Below are positions 45,425 through 53,319 of a stretch of DNA of 64,000 nucleotides, piece by piece. The translations under genes were made by a program, and so were the position numbers. The notes beneath the pieces were generated by a model. The model saw only the letters and a program-made list of their open reading frames with translations, did no database searches and was not told the DNA's origin. Within the stretch, counting starts at the first letter, position 1. The number at the start of each line of letters is the position of its first letter. The DNA is from Improbicoccus devescovinae (GTDB lineage Bacteria; Bacillota; Clostridia; Oscillospirales; Acutalibacteraceae), in the NCBI GenBank assembly GCA_036245095.1, contig BSWA01000002.1:248001-312000 (forward strand). The letters run 5' to 3'.

Positions 45425-46297
45425 CTATTTCACCTCATCATCCGTAGCAGGGCCCAAATGGCCATTCGGCATCGCTATCGATTGATTGAGCCCGCCGCTA
45501 AACTGGTCGGGTTGGATACGGTCTTCGTCGCCGAAGCCGGGGACCTTCGATGTCCCCGGTCGCATGTCGATCCCCCAGAACTCATCCGGGAGCTCGTCAG
45601 GTGTGGCCAGTTGGGGTACGCCAACCCGGGGTCCCTGCTCTGTCTCCGTGCGCAGGTCTTGCCCCCAGAAAGCTTCAGGGATTTCGCCAGATGGGGGTTG
45701 TTGTGGGAAGGCAAATCGGGGCACCTCCGGTTCAGGGCGGACCAGGCCTTTCACGGTTGCGAGGGGCCGGTCAGCATAGGGTGGCTGGAACCGCATCAAG
45801 TCACTAAAGAAGCGTAACCGCCTCTTCAGTGGATCCCAACTAACAATCAATTGAAACCACGCAGGAGTCCTCGCGAGTACTTCTTGGGCGACATTCCACG
45901 GGGCTTGTTTTAGCCCCGATTTGCTAATTAAGTTAATAGTGTACCTCGTTTTTTGTGCTATGTAGACCGCTGTTCTCCCGGCGTCCTGGAAATAATACCT
46001 ACCGCCCGGAATGATGTATATGCCTGTTTCAGAAACATCCCTTTTTAGTTGTTCGGGGGCCACGCGGTGGAGTTCGCACTGCTTGCGCATAATAAGAACC
46101 AGTCTATTCGTATATTGGCGGCGTGGGTCTCTAGCGCTTATTTGCTCTGGCAGCCAAACATCAATGGGGACGGTTGGGACGCTAGCCGGGTCGAAACTTG
46201 TGGCTATTGGATCTGTAGATGCGGATGCTGGTGAATTAAGCAAAACAAAGCACAGAATACACGTTATTATTTTATTATTTTTTAAAAATTTGTTCAT
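45425..46297 (-). CDS. Array protein J: exported, duplicated DEFWG tail module
   Basis: About 290 residues. Signal peptide IITCILCFVLLNSPASA. Central motif SETGIYIIPGGRYYFQD, then QKTRYTINLISKSGLKQ and SWDPLKRRLRFF. The tail contains a repeat of about 32 residues: one copy has EIPEAFWGQDLR, the next ELPDEFWGIDMRPG. Acidic-aromatic modules therefore occur twice. The sister gene is G. The start is ATG at 46297. It has its own promoter. Function unknown. Confidence 0.8.
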   Translation of the reverse strand: MNKFLKNNKIITCILCFVLLNSPASASTDPIATSFDPASVPTVPIDVWLPEQISARDPRRQYTNRLVLIMRKQCELHRVAPEQLKRDVSETGIYIIPGGRYYFQDAGRTAVYIAQKTRYTINLISKSGLKQAPWNVAQEVLARTPAWFQLIVSWDPLKRRLRFFSDLMRFQPPYADRPLATVKGLVRPEPEVPRFAFPQQPPSGEIPEAFWGQDLRTETEQGPRVGVPQLATPDELPDEFWGIDMRPGTSKVPGFGDEDRIQPDQFSGGLNQSIAMPNGHLGPATDDEVK

Positions 46298-46338
46298 AAT
46301 TACTATAAACTCCTCCATTCGTATGTATAATTTTTTTA

Positions 46339-46367
46339 TTTATATTAAAATTTAATATGATTGTCAA
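46339..46367 (-). promoter_or_regulatory. Promoter of array gene J
   Basis: TTGACA (46362-46367), 17 bases, TATAAA (46339-46344). The upstream box is incomplete here (the TACAAA half is changed). Confidence 0.72.
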
Positions 46368-46481
46368 GTGTTTTTTGGGAATTTGTCTGTTTGTCTTGAA
46401 TAATAACAGCATAGGTGCCCAGGCCCAGGCCCTGTTGTAGGCCCGGCGGGGTTCGAGCTAGGCGAAGTTATTAAATTGAAA

Positions 46482-47153
46482 TTACTCATTATCTTCATCC
46501 CAAGGGAGGATGAATTCCGGGGTGAATTTATTTAAATCAGTTTGGTCTTCAGCACCTCTGGATGTGGGGTCGGAGCTTTCGGCAAACGTAGGGCCATCAA
46601 CTGGACCCGTGCGGATTCCCTGATTGTTGGGGGGTAGGAAAGTCCGCCCCACAATGCTTCTGCTTTGTTGTTTATAAAACTCTACTAGATAGGGGGCGCA
46701 ACGCTGTAGTCTGGAGTATACTTCGCTCGGTTGGAGGATTCTCGCGCCCATTTTGGCTAGGGTACCATTTATCTCAGATTTACATCTGTCACTAAATCCC
46801 CTAAACTTTGAATTGATTAACAAAAAAAAACCCTCGTGAGGAAAAAAAAGCACTCCAGTTTCGAGAAAAAAATCTATGAGAGCGCTCTGGCTTACTAGTT
46901 CCCAATTCGCTTGCTCTTTCTCAAGCATGTCGAATATAGCCCACATCAGCGGGCAGCGGTGGTTCCTTACGTGTTTGCCTTTCATTAGGTGTAACTTTAT
47001 TGCATCTACAATGGCAATCCTATCGTTTGGGATTGGTGCTTGTCTCAGGCGAACTCCTGGTCGTTGGTATCTGGCCGCATATGCTGGACTTTTAAGTAAA
47101 CTAAAGAAAAGAATCCACGTGATTATTTTATTATTTTTAAAAAATATGTTCAT
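46482..47153 (-). CDS. Array protein K: exported
   Basis: 223 residues. Signal peptide IITWILFFSLLKSPAYA. Central motif LETGVLFFPHEGFFLLIN, then GFSDRCKSEINGTLAKMGAR, a clear helix-turn-helix-like segment, and QQSRSIVGRTFLPP. The tail is short and acidic, ending NKFTPEFILPWDEDNE. It is the intact counterpart of broken gene I. Because it is short and complete, it shows best which parts of the family are essential: helical domain, recognition-helix-like segment, basic block, acidic-aromatic end. Function unknown. Confidence 0.82.
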   Translation of the reverse strand: MNIFFKNNKIITWILFFSLLKSPAYAARYQRPGVRLRQAPIPNDRIAIVDAIKLHLMKGKHVRNHRCPLMWAIFDMLEKEQANWELVSQSALIDFFLETGVLFFPHEGFFLLINSKFRGFSDRCKSEINGTLAKMGARILQPSEVYSRLQRCAPYLVEFYKQQSRSIVGRTFLPPNNQGIRTGPVDGPTFAESSDPTSRGAEDQTDLNKFTPEFILPWDEDNE

Positions 47154-47200
47154 AATTGTTATGAAGTCCTCCTTATGTTTGGGTGAATTTTCGTAGCCGC

Positions 47201-47229
47201 ATTTTATATTAATAGTTTATGCGTGTCAA
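47201..47229 (-). promoter_or_regulatory. Promoter of array gene K
   Basis: TTGACA (47224-47229), 17 bases, TAAAAT (47201-47206). The upstream box is partly conserved. Confidence 0.7.
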
Positions 47230-47409
47230 CTGTTTTTTCGAAATTTGTATGTTTGGGCATAATAATTTAGATTAGATGTCTGGCCCAACGCGCTGTGGAG
47301 ATCGCTATGGTCTCGCCTCTTTGTATAGGGTTTTGTCTGCTGGTTTGTTATTTTCCATTTAAGGTCTGGCTCATTTGATTTTGCCTTTGAGAGGAGCATC
47401 GTCTTTGGT

Positions 47410-48315
47410 TTACTCCCTGTAGTCAGCGGGCAATTCCCGCCCATCCTCACTGCTCTCCGATGATGAATCGTCGTGAGGTATGTATGGGAAAGCGAAGTCA
47501 TTCGCGCCGGCGCGTGGGGCTTGTTCGTTGCGCAACCCCCCACCATCCCCATCGGGATCATATGGAGGATAGGAGTGATATATGTACGGGAAAGGAATTA
47601 CATTTCCGGCTCCGAGTGGGGCTTGCTCGGGGCTCGGCGGGTTATCCCCAAAGGAGCCGGTCAGGGTTCCATCGGTGGCAGGGATAGACATTGACCCTTG
47701 GACTTGGGCGTCTAAATCCAGGCCCGCCACAGGGCCCGCGTCCACGGCATCCGGAACCACGAGGTGAGGGATGGCAAGTGGCGCTCGTTCCTGTTGGCCC
47801 AATCCGGGGCGAATCATTCGCAGCGTCCAGGCTCTCTTGAATGTAGTTAGATCTGTTTTGATGCATGGAGCTGTGCGGGCCACGGCGGTGCCCCTCAGGG
47901 TAGGTGGGGCTAGTGGCATGCCTAACGCGTTGAATGCGCCGTTCATGTAGGCTTTTGAAATGCTAAAAAATTTTTTAGCTCTGGCTCCGTTGACGAAGAG
48001 TACACCAAGATCAGGGATAAAATACAAACCGGTCATCATGGCAATGGATATTGTTCCCTGGGGATTCGTGCCATCTACCCTCCGCGCCAATAGGTAAATA
48101 GAACGCACTGCACCGTTAAATGCATGCTTTCTTTTTCCGTGGCCTGGGAGGGCGCTACGCAAAAGGAAATAAGAGGCTTGTACAGCATTTAACTGGTCTG
48201 CGATTCCTGCATCTGGCGGGAGAGCGCGGCCTATGGCTGCATATGCTGGCGTTGTAAGTAACCAAATGTAGAGAATGCACATAATTATCTTGTTATTTTT
48301 TAAAAAAATGTTCAT
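47410..48315 (-). CDS. Array protein L: exported, duplicated FPYI tail module
   Basis: About 301 residues. Signal peptide IIMCILYIWLLTTPAYA. Central motif MMTGLYFIPDLGVLFVN, then FFSISKAYMNGAFNALGMPL and RAWTLRMIRPG. The tail is proline-rich and contains two related modules of about 32 residues, with VIPFPYIYHS and DFAFPYIPHDD, ending in a serine/acid stretch. The sister is M, with shared 3' flank. The start is ATG at 48315. The promoter has TTGCCA (48386-48391) and TAAAAT (48363-48368). Function unknown. Confidence 0.8.
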   Translation of the reverse strand: MNIFLKNNKIIMCILYIWLLTTPAYAAIGRALPPDAGIADQLNAVQASYFLLRSALPGHGKRKHAFNGAVRSIYLLARRVDGTNPQGTISIAMMTGLYFIPDLGVLFVNGARAKKFFSISKAYMNGAFNALGMPLAPPTLRGTAVARTAPCIKTDLTTFKRAWTLRMIRPGLGQQERAPLAIPHLVVPDAVDAGPVAGLDLDAQVQGSMSIPATDGTLTGSFGDNPPSPEQAPLGAGNVIPFPYIYHSYPPYDPDGDGGGLRNEQAPRAGANDFAFPYIPHDDSSSESSEDGRELPADYRE

Positions 48316-48362
48316 AATTGTTATGAAAGCCTCCATTTGTACGTATGATTTTTATATTTTTT

Positions 48363-48391
48363 ATTTTATATTAAAATTTTATGCTTGGCAA
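48363..48391 (-). promoter_or_regulatory. Promoter of array gene L
   Basis: TTGCCA (48386-48391), 17 bases, TAAAAT (48363-48368), a one-base -35 variant of the array promoter. Confidence 0.65.
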
Positions 48392-48544
48392 CTGATTTAT
48401 TTGCGAATTTGTAGCTTTGGGCAAAATAATTTAGATTAGATGTATGGCCCAACGCGCTGTGGTGATCGTTATGGTCGCTCCTCTTTGTATAGGGTTTTGG
48501 CTGCTGTTTCGTTATTTTGCACTTATGGACTGGCTCATTTGTTT

Positions 48545-49445
48545 TTTGCCTTCATTCGCCCAATCGTCTTCGATTTGCCCCCTGAATTCATCGGGCTAAT
48601 TCGAACCAGCCCCACTGATATAAAATGTAGGTATGGACGCGAAAGCGAGTTCATTCCGGCCTTCGTGTGGGCCTTGGGCATACCGATTCGCTTCTTCGGC
48701 TAAGACTGGACTCTGGTCGGTCCGAGTTTCTTGTTCGCGGAGATCCTATTCATGGGCCGAGGGTTCAGCGGGTGCGCCACCATGTATTTCCTGTCCGGTG
48801 GATGTGTTACCTCTGGCCCGCCCGACATCCGATTGGACAGGCGCGGCGAGAGAGAGGCCTGCGAGGGGGGGCGATGGCGGCGTCTTTCCCTAGTTCAGGG
48901 CATGGTAAGGGGGTTCGGCGGTCTTGGGGAATAAGCCTGGTATCGGGATACCTGCGGAGGGACCACCAACACATGCGTGTATGCAAAAGTGGTCGGAGCC
49001 AGGTTTCCGTGCTGTCGATGGCGGTGGGCAAATTGTCATATGTTTCTTCCGTAATGCCTAGCTCGTTTAACGCTTGGAGCAAGAAGCTACGTGAGTCGCC
49101 TAAATAATCTTTGGCGATGCTTTTGTTGACCCAAACCCAACTATGTTGTGGGATGAAATAAAAACCGGATATTAGCGAGATGTCTTTTCTTGCAGCTGGA
49201 TTCGTGCCATCAAGATCCTCCTGCATGCGATATAGGTGATGAATTAAATCGCGCAAACAATCCTTTCCTAGCCTCTTCCGGTTCTGCCGGGACTGGGTAT
49301 ACACTTTCTGTAAACGAAGTAATTCGTCTTCGACTACTGAGTTTGGCGCAAGGACGAAATGGCTAGCTGCATATGCTGGACTTTTAAGTAAACTAAAGCA
49401 AAGAATACACGTGATTATTTTATTATTTTTTAAAAAAATGTTCAT
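48545..49445 (-). pseudogene. Array gene M: frameshifted copy of L
   Basis: The open part (49445-48807, 212 residues) has the signal peptide, LISGFYFIPQHSWVWVN, GDSRSFLLQALNELGI and WWSLRRYPDTR. It then ends in an arginine/cysteine-rich sequence unlike the family. Further downstream another frame still encodes QGPHEGRNELAFASIP, matching the FPYI module of L, then a stop and PDEFRG, a DEFWG motif with tryptophan changed to arginine. The C-terminal third has thus decayed by frameshift and point mutations. The 5' part may still be expressed. Confidence 0.7.
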
Positions 49446-49493
49446 AATTACTATGAAGGCCTCCATTTGTATGTATGATTTTTGTATTTTTAT

Positions 49494-49522
49494 TTTATGC
49501 TAAAATTTGATATGAATGTCAA
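49494..49522 (-). promoter_or_regulatory. Promoter of array gene M
   Basis: TTGACA (49517-49522) with a weak -10 CATAAA (49494-49499) 17 bases away; the upstream box is present, with minor changes. Confidence 0.6.
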
Positions 49523-49580
49523 CTGATTTTTTTTGAAATTTGTATATTTGTACAAAAAATATGTCTTAAATCAATAATAT

Positions 49581-50483
49581 TTAGGCAAAAATAATAGATG
49601 ATTTTTCTTTTTCATTATTTAATAAAATATTACGTTTGTAGTAATATAGTTTCTCAGGATATGTGCCATAATATCTAAGTTCCGATTCGAATCCTTGGGC
49701 TTCGAGCATTTTGATAGATGCAATATTTTCGGGATGAACCGTAGTGCAGATACGAACAAAATGAATTTTATCATTTTTTTTCGCTTCTTGAAGAACTTGC
49801 AGCGCTCCGTTGAGCATGCCAGTGGCTATGCCTCTGCCCGTATATTCTTTTGCTACAAAATATGAAATCCAACAGGAGGTCCGTCCGTATTGCGTGAAAG
49901 TGATCACGCCTACTGGGATTTGAGGGCTTTCAGTGTTATCTGCTGATGTTAAGCTGGTATCAGGGTCTGCGTCAGGTGGAACGGGTATTACCCTGGCATC
50001 GGTTGTTTTGGGTTGGTTGCGAGGGCCTGTGCAAACAAATGCGAATACGTCGGGCGGATTCGATGCAAGATATTTAAATCTACTTTCAGCTTCGTCGGGC
50101 TTCATCAAAGGACCTAAATTATAATGTTCCATGTAGGCTCTATTTCTAGGATTACTATTTAAGTCTACGTATAATTCAGCATAATCTCGATTGTTATGGA
50201 AAGGTACGATTGTGTATTTCTTTTTGTTTTTTCCGCTAAATGTCAGCATGGTTTGTAGGTCTTGTAGAGGAATCCCGGTTTTCTCGGACATATTTAAAAA
50301 AGCTTTATTTTTTGCAGCCTCAGAATCAAACAACTGTTCATTTGGGGCGTGTGGATCTACGGCGTTTTGGGAGTATGTAGGTGCAGATGGTTTTGCGGAA
50401 ATTTTAACTTCGATAAATAACGACTGAATACAAAATAAAAATCCTAGGCTCGTCAGTATGATGGATTTTATGTTTAATTTCAT
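49581..50483 (-). CDS. Exported GNAT-type acetyltransferase-like protein
   Basis: 300 residues. The N-terminus is signal-peptide-like (KLNIKSIILTSLGFLFCIQS). After a variable stretch, the C-terminal half is a GNAT fold: VGVITFTQYGRTSCWISYFV, the acetyl-CoA motif AKEYTGRGIATGMLNGAL near residue 215, and NIASIKMLEAQGFESELRYY. GNATs need acetyl-CoA, which is cytoplasmic, so an exported one would make sense only inside another cell; alternatively the N-terminus is a membrane anchor and the domain faces inward. It lies directly upstream of the exported-protein array on the same strand. The substrate is unknown. Confidence 0.75.
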   Translation of the reverse strand: MKLNIKSIILTSLGFLFCIQSLFIEVKISAKPSAPTYSQNAVDPHAPNEQLFDSEAAKNKAFLNMSEKTGIPLQDLQTMLTFSGKNKKKYTIVPFHNNRDYAELYVDLNSNPRNRAYMEHYNLGPLMKPDEAESRFKYLASNPPDVFAFVCTGPRNQPKTTDARVIPVPPDADPDTSLTSADNTESPQIPVGVITFTQYGRTSCWISYFVAKEYTGRGIATGMLNGALQVLQEAKKNDKIHFVRICTTVHPENIASIKMLEAQGFESELRYYGTYPEKLYYYKRNILLNNEKEKSSIIFA

Positions 50484-50593
50484 AAAATTAAGACTCCTTG
50501 TTTTTTAATATAAATAATATAACAGATATTATAAATATATTGTATTACATATATTATTTTTTGCAAGGAGTTTTATGAATTATTTTAAATTAA

Positions 50594-51331
50594 TTAAGCA
50601 TCGGGAGCGAGGTTAGAAATTATATTTGTAGGATCTATAAATTTATTGTTTTCTTTCATCGAGAATAAAAGACATGGTCGAGATAATAGGCCTAATTTAG
50701 TATTTTTGTCTACATTTTGGCCTTTTTTAACCGATATTTTTGTAATATTTGCATAATTTGTAATCACAGATTTTCCATCGATTTTATGATCGATAATAAC
50801 ATTGTTAGCTCCTATTCGAATAACGCTACCATCGGCCACAGAATTCACATGGCACACAGGGTCACCCAGCTTATTAGCTGTATTTTCGGGATTTATTTGT
50901 TTCCAATTCTTTGGAATTATATTTATTTCCGGATGAGTTCTCCAGTCATTATACTGAGTATCATGAACATGTTTTTGGCTAAATTTTTTAGTTATTTCCG
51001 GATCATCTATCGGACATCCTACTTCGGTGTTATCCAAGCCTTGGGCCATAACTTCTTTAGCCACGCCTGTATTATCGGCGGTTTCATCTAGATCATCGGT
51101 ATCGGGAGCAAGTAATTCAATTTGTTCATGTGAATTTGTGTTGGGATTAGCAAATTCTGTGCTTTCAGGTTGCGGGTTTTGTGCATTTTGTACAACTGAA
51201 CGAGAAATAATATTTTTATTTTGTATAGAATTGTATGTCGTATAACTTGCGGCAACTACCGCGAACAAACATATTCCTAATGCAAGATAAAGCCCGCGAC
51301 GCTTTTGAGAAGAAATATCGTTAAAAAGCAT
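50594..51331 (-). CDS. SpoIIQ-like LytM-domain protein, probably non-catalytic
   Basis: About 245 residues: a cytoplasmic start, one membrane helix (GLYLALGICLFAVVAASYTT), an acidic linker, then GCPIDDPEITKKFSQKHVHD and WRTHPEINI, as in clostridial SpoIIQ, and a LytM-like domain (VADGSVIRIGANNVIIDHKI, ITKISVKKGQNVDKNTKLG). SpoIIQ joins SpoIIIAH across the forespore membranes during engulfment. The HxxxD and HxH zinc ligands are incomplete here: asparagine replaces the aspartate and LLFSMKENNK replaces HxH. The start is ATG at 51331 after AAGGAG. Name by similarity and membrane layout. Confidence 0.75.
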   Translation of the reverse strand: MLFNDISSQKRRGLYLALGICLFAVVAASYTTYNSIQNKNIISRSVVQNAQNPQPESTEFANPNTNSHEQIELLAPDTDDLDETADNTGVAKEVMAQGLDNTEVGCPIDDPEITKKFSQKHVHDTQYNDWRTHPEINIIPKNWKQINPENTANKLGDPVCHVNSVADGSVIRIGANNVIIDHKIDGKSVITNYANITKISVKKGQNVDKNTKLGLLSRPCLLFSMKENNKFIDPTNIISNLAPDA

Positions 51332-51617
51332 TATGATCACTCCTTATGTTCCAAGCTTCAAAGTATATTATGCTTTGGAATTCGTTGGAATATTCAGTGA
51401 GATTTCTAATTTAATTTTAAAATTTGTGAATATTTATGATAAATTTATTTTTTTATTTATATTACATTAAAATATTTATATTTTTTATTTGTTTATGTTT
51501 ATTATCACGAAAATAAAATTTTAGTATTGAATTTTTAATTTACAAAAATATAATAAGTCCGTATATTGCGTATTGATTTAATTTCGACATAATCAGTAGC
51601 ATCCTGGAGGTGTTGCT

Positions 51618-52949
51618 TTGGCGTTCGAAGGACTAACCGAGAAATTGACGCGAATTTTTAAAAAAATGAGCTCTAAAGGCAGATTAACTGAATTTGACAT
51701 TAAAGACTCAATGCGGGATGTTCGTCTTGCTTTATTAGAGGCTGATGTAAATTATTTGGTTGTCAAAGATTTGATCTCAAAAATATCGGAGAAAGCCACT
51801 GGATCGGAAATTCTCAAAAGTTTGACACCGGCTCAAATGGTTATCAAAATAGTAAACACTGAACTTGAAAATTTAATGGGTCCCGAGCCAGAAATTAAAT
51901 TCAAGCCTCGTGGATTAACTGTGATTATGTTATGCGGTCTTCAAGGATCAGGAAAAACTACTCAGGCGGTAAAACTTGCAGTTTTCCTAAGAAAAAAAGG
52001 CTACAAGCCTTTAATATCAGCATGTGATATATATCGCCCAGCGGCGATCAAGCAACTTCAAGTTTTAGCCAAAAGTGTAAATATAGACGTTTACTCCGAA
52101 GACGCTAACAAAGATGTTGTTGAAATTGCACAAAATTCTCATGCATACGCTCACGAAAATAGCAAAAACTTACTTATTTTAGACACTGCCGGAAGATTGC
52201 AATTAGATGAAATCCTGATGAAAGAGCTAGAAAGTATTAAGATTGCGTTAAATCCTGTTGAGATTTTACTAGTTGTCGACTCAATGGCAGGCCAAGATGC
52301 CGTAAGCGTTGCGCAAGTTTTCGATAAGCGAATTGATATAACTGGAGTAGTTCTCACAAAATTTGACGGTGATTCTCGTGGCGGGGCGGCCTTATCGATT
52401 AGAGCAGTAGTCGGCAAGCCTATAAAATTCATTGGAACGGGGGAGCGTCCTGATAACATAGAATTATTTCATCCAAAAAGAATTGTTTCGAGAATCCTCG
52501 GGATGGGTGACGTACTTTCACTTATTGAATCCGCTGAAGAAGTCATTGACAAGGAACGCGCTGATGAAATCGCAAAAAAAATGGCCGCAAATAAGTTCGA
52601 TTTTAATGATTTTTTAAACATGATAAATCAAGTAAGACGAATGGGACCGTTGAAATCTATATTCGAAAAGCTGCCCGCCATGGGCAATTTAGGAGATCTC
52701 GGTAACTTAAATTTCGATGATAATATTATTAAAAAAATCGAGGCCATGATATATTCGATGAGGCCAGAAGAGCGCAGGCACCCTGATATAATAAATTCTT
52801 CTAGAAAGCGCCGAATCGCAAATGGTAGTGGGAATCAATTAAGTGAGGTGAATTCGTTTTTTAAACGCTTTGAGGAAACTTGTAAAATTATGAAAAATTT
52901 TACTAAAAATAAACATGGTTGGCTTTCTAATTTTTTGAAAAAACGTTGA
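51618..52949 (+). CDS. ffh: Signal recognition particle protein Ffh
   Basis: 443 residues: N domain, G domain with GLQGSGKTTQAVKLA, ACDIYRPAAIKQLQ, LILDTAGRLQLDE and TKFDGDSRGGAALS, and a methionine-rich M domain (MGPLKSIFEKLPAMGN, RKRRIANGSG). It recognises signal sequences of nascent membrane and exported proteins together with SRP RNA. The start is TTG, five bases after GGAGGTG. It heads a run with rpsP and rimM, as in many Bacillota. The genome's heavy export load fits a standard SRP. Confidence 0.97.
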   Translation: MAFEGLTEKLTRIFKKMSSKGRLTEFDIKDSMRDVRLALLEADVNYLVVKDLISKISEKATGSEILKSLTPAQMVIKIVNTELENLMGPEPEIKFKPRGLTVIMLCGLQGSGKTTQAVKLAVFLRKKGYKPLISACDIYRPAAIKQLQVLAKSVNIDVYSEDANKDVVEIAQNSHAYAHENSKNLLILDTAGRLQLDEILMKELESIKIALNPVEILLVVDSMAGQDAVSVAQVFDKRIDITGVVLTKFDGDSRGGAALSIRAVVGKPIKFIGTGERPDNIELFHPKRIVSRILGMGDVLSLIESAEEVIDKERADEIAKKMAANKFDFNDFLNMINQVRRMGPLKSIFEKLPAMGNLGDLGNLNFDDNIIKKIEAMIYSMRPEERRHPDIINSSRKRRIANGSGNQLSEVNSFFKRFEETCKIMKNFTKNKHGWLSNFLKKR

Positions 52950-52953
52950 ATTT

Positions 52954-52985
52954 TTTACGTAATTTTTGTGCAAAATTAGCGTAAA
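52954..52985 (+). terminator. Hairpin after ffh
   Basis: TTTACG and CGTAAA, together with inner AATTTT/AAAATT, form a stem of about 12 pairs with a small loop five bases after the ffh stop. The following sequence is AT-rich but lacks a clean T run, so termination would be partial. Confidence 0.5.
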
Positions 52986-52989
52986 TTAA

Positions 52990-53023
52990 TTTAATATTTA
53001 ATATTTAATATTTAATATTTAAT
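52990..53023. repeat. Short tandem repeat TTTAATA
   Basis: About four to five perfect copies of a 7-base unit lie between ffh and rpsP, just upstream of the rpsP ribosome binding site. Such tracts can change length by slippage. Confidence 0.85.
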
Positions 53024-53048
53024 TTGTATATTTAAAGGAGTGGTTTTT

Positions 53049-53315
53049 TTGGCAGTAAAAATAAGATTGCGTAGGCTTGGTTCACATAAGAAGCCGTTTT
53101 ATAGAGTCGTTGTCGCTGATTCTAGATCACCGAGAGATGGTAAATTTATTGAGGAAATTGGGTATCATGATCCTATTTTGAAAGAGAAAAATTCAAAATT
53201 TGATTTGGAAAAAGCAAAAAAATGGATAGCATGTGGGGCTCAGCCGACTCAAGTAGTTAGGTCTATAATGAACAAAAAACTTAGAGAATTTGAGCAAAAT
53301 TCTAATACAAATTAG
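53049..53315 (+). CDS. rpsP: Ribosomal protein bS16
   Basis: 88 residues with the family blocks VKIRLRRLGSHKKPFYRVVV, DSRSPRDGKFIEEIGYHDP and FDLEKAKKWIACGAQPTQVV. The start is the TTG at 53049 after AAAGGAG; an in-frame GTG three codons upstream is part of the ribosome binding site. The khpA gene that usually follows rpsP is missing, and rimM comes next with only four bases between. Confidence 0.96.
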   Translation: MAVKIRLRRLGSHKKPFYRVVVADSRSPRDGKFIEEIGYHDPILKEKNSKFDLEKAKKWIACGAQPTQVVRSIMNKKLREFEQNSNTN

Positions 53316-53319
53316 TACA

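Larger units (their letters stand above)
36405..49560 (-). repeat. Tandem array of thirteen paralogous exported-protein genes
   Basis: All units lie on the minus strand and share a near-constant leader and signal peptide. Comparing 3' ends, leaders and proteins gives sister pairs: 36585/37688, 38830/41581, 39503/40537, 42600/45425, 44516/46482 and 47410/48807, with 43538 single. Pairs also share their 3' untranslated sequence, so whole units were duplicated, not only coding parts. No transposase or recombinase gene lies inside the array. Confidence 0.85.

Noticed and set aside
45377..45817. Plus-strand open frames opposite the array genes (also 36814-37131, 37641-38141, 41637-41984, 48667-49107)
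   Set aside because: All are antisense to exported-protein genes with signal peptides and promoters. The plus-strand frames lack leaders and share no sequence among themselves beyond what mirrors the array.
36585..49466. Array proteins as lipoproteins
   Set aside because: Signal peptides contain cysteines (CILC) but these lie in the hydrophobic core, without an L-A/S-G/A-C lipobox; endings such as SPASA fit signal peptidase I.
36585..49466. Array as a CRISPR, diversity-generating retroelement or polymorphic toxin system
   Set aside because: No short direct repeats with spacers, no reverse transcriptase and no toxin or immunity pairs. The repeats are whole genes.
53290..53319. Longer N-terminal starts for rimM, rpsG, rpsL, fusA and efp
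   Set aside because: In each case the ribosome binding site and family N-terminus point to the internal start used in the annotation; the extensions overlap other genes or have low complexity.
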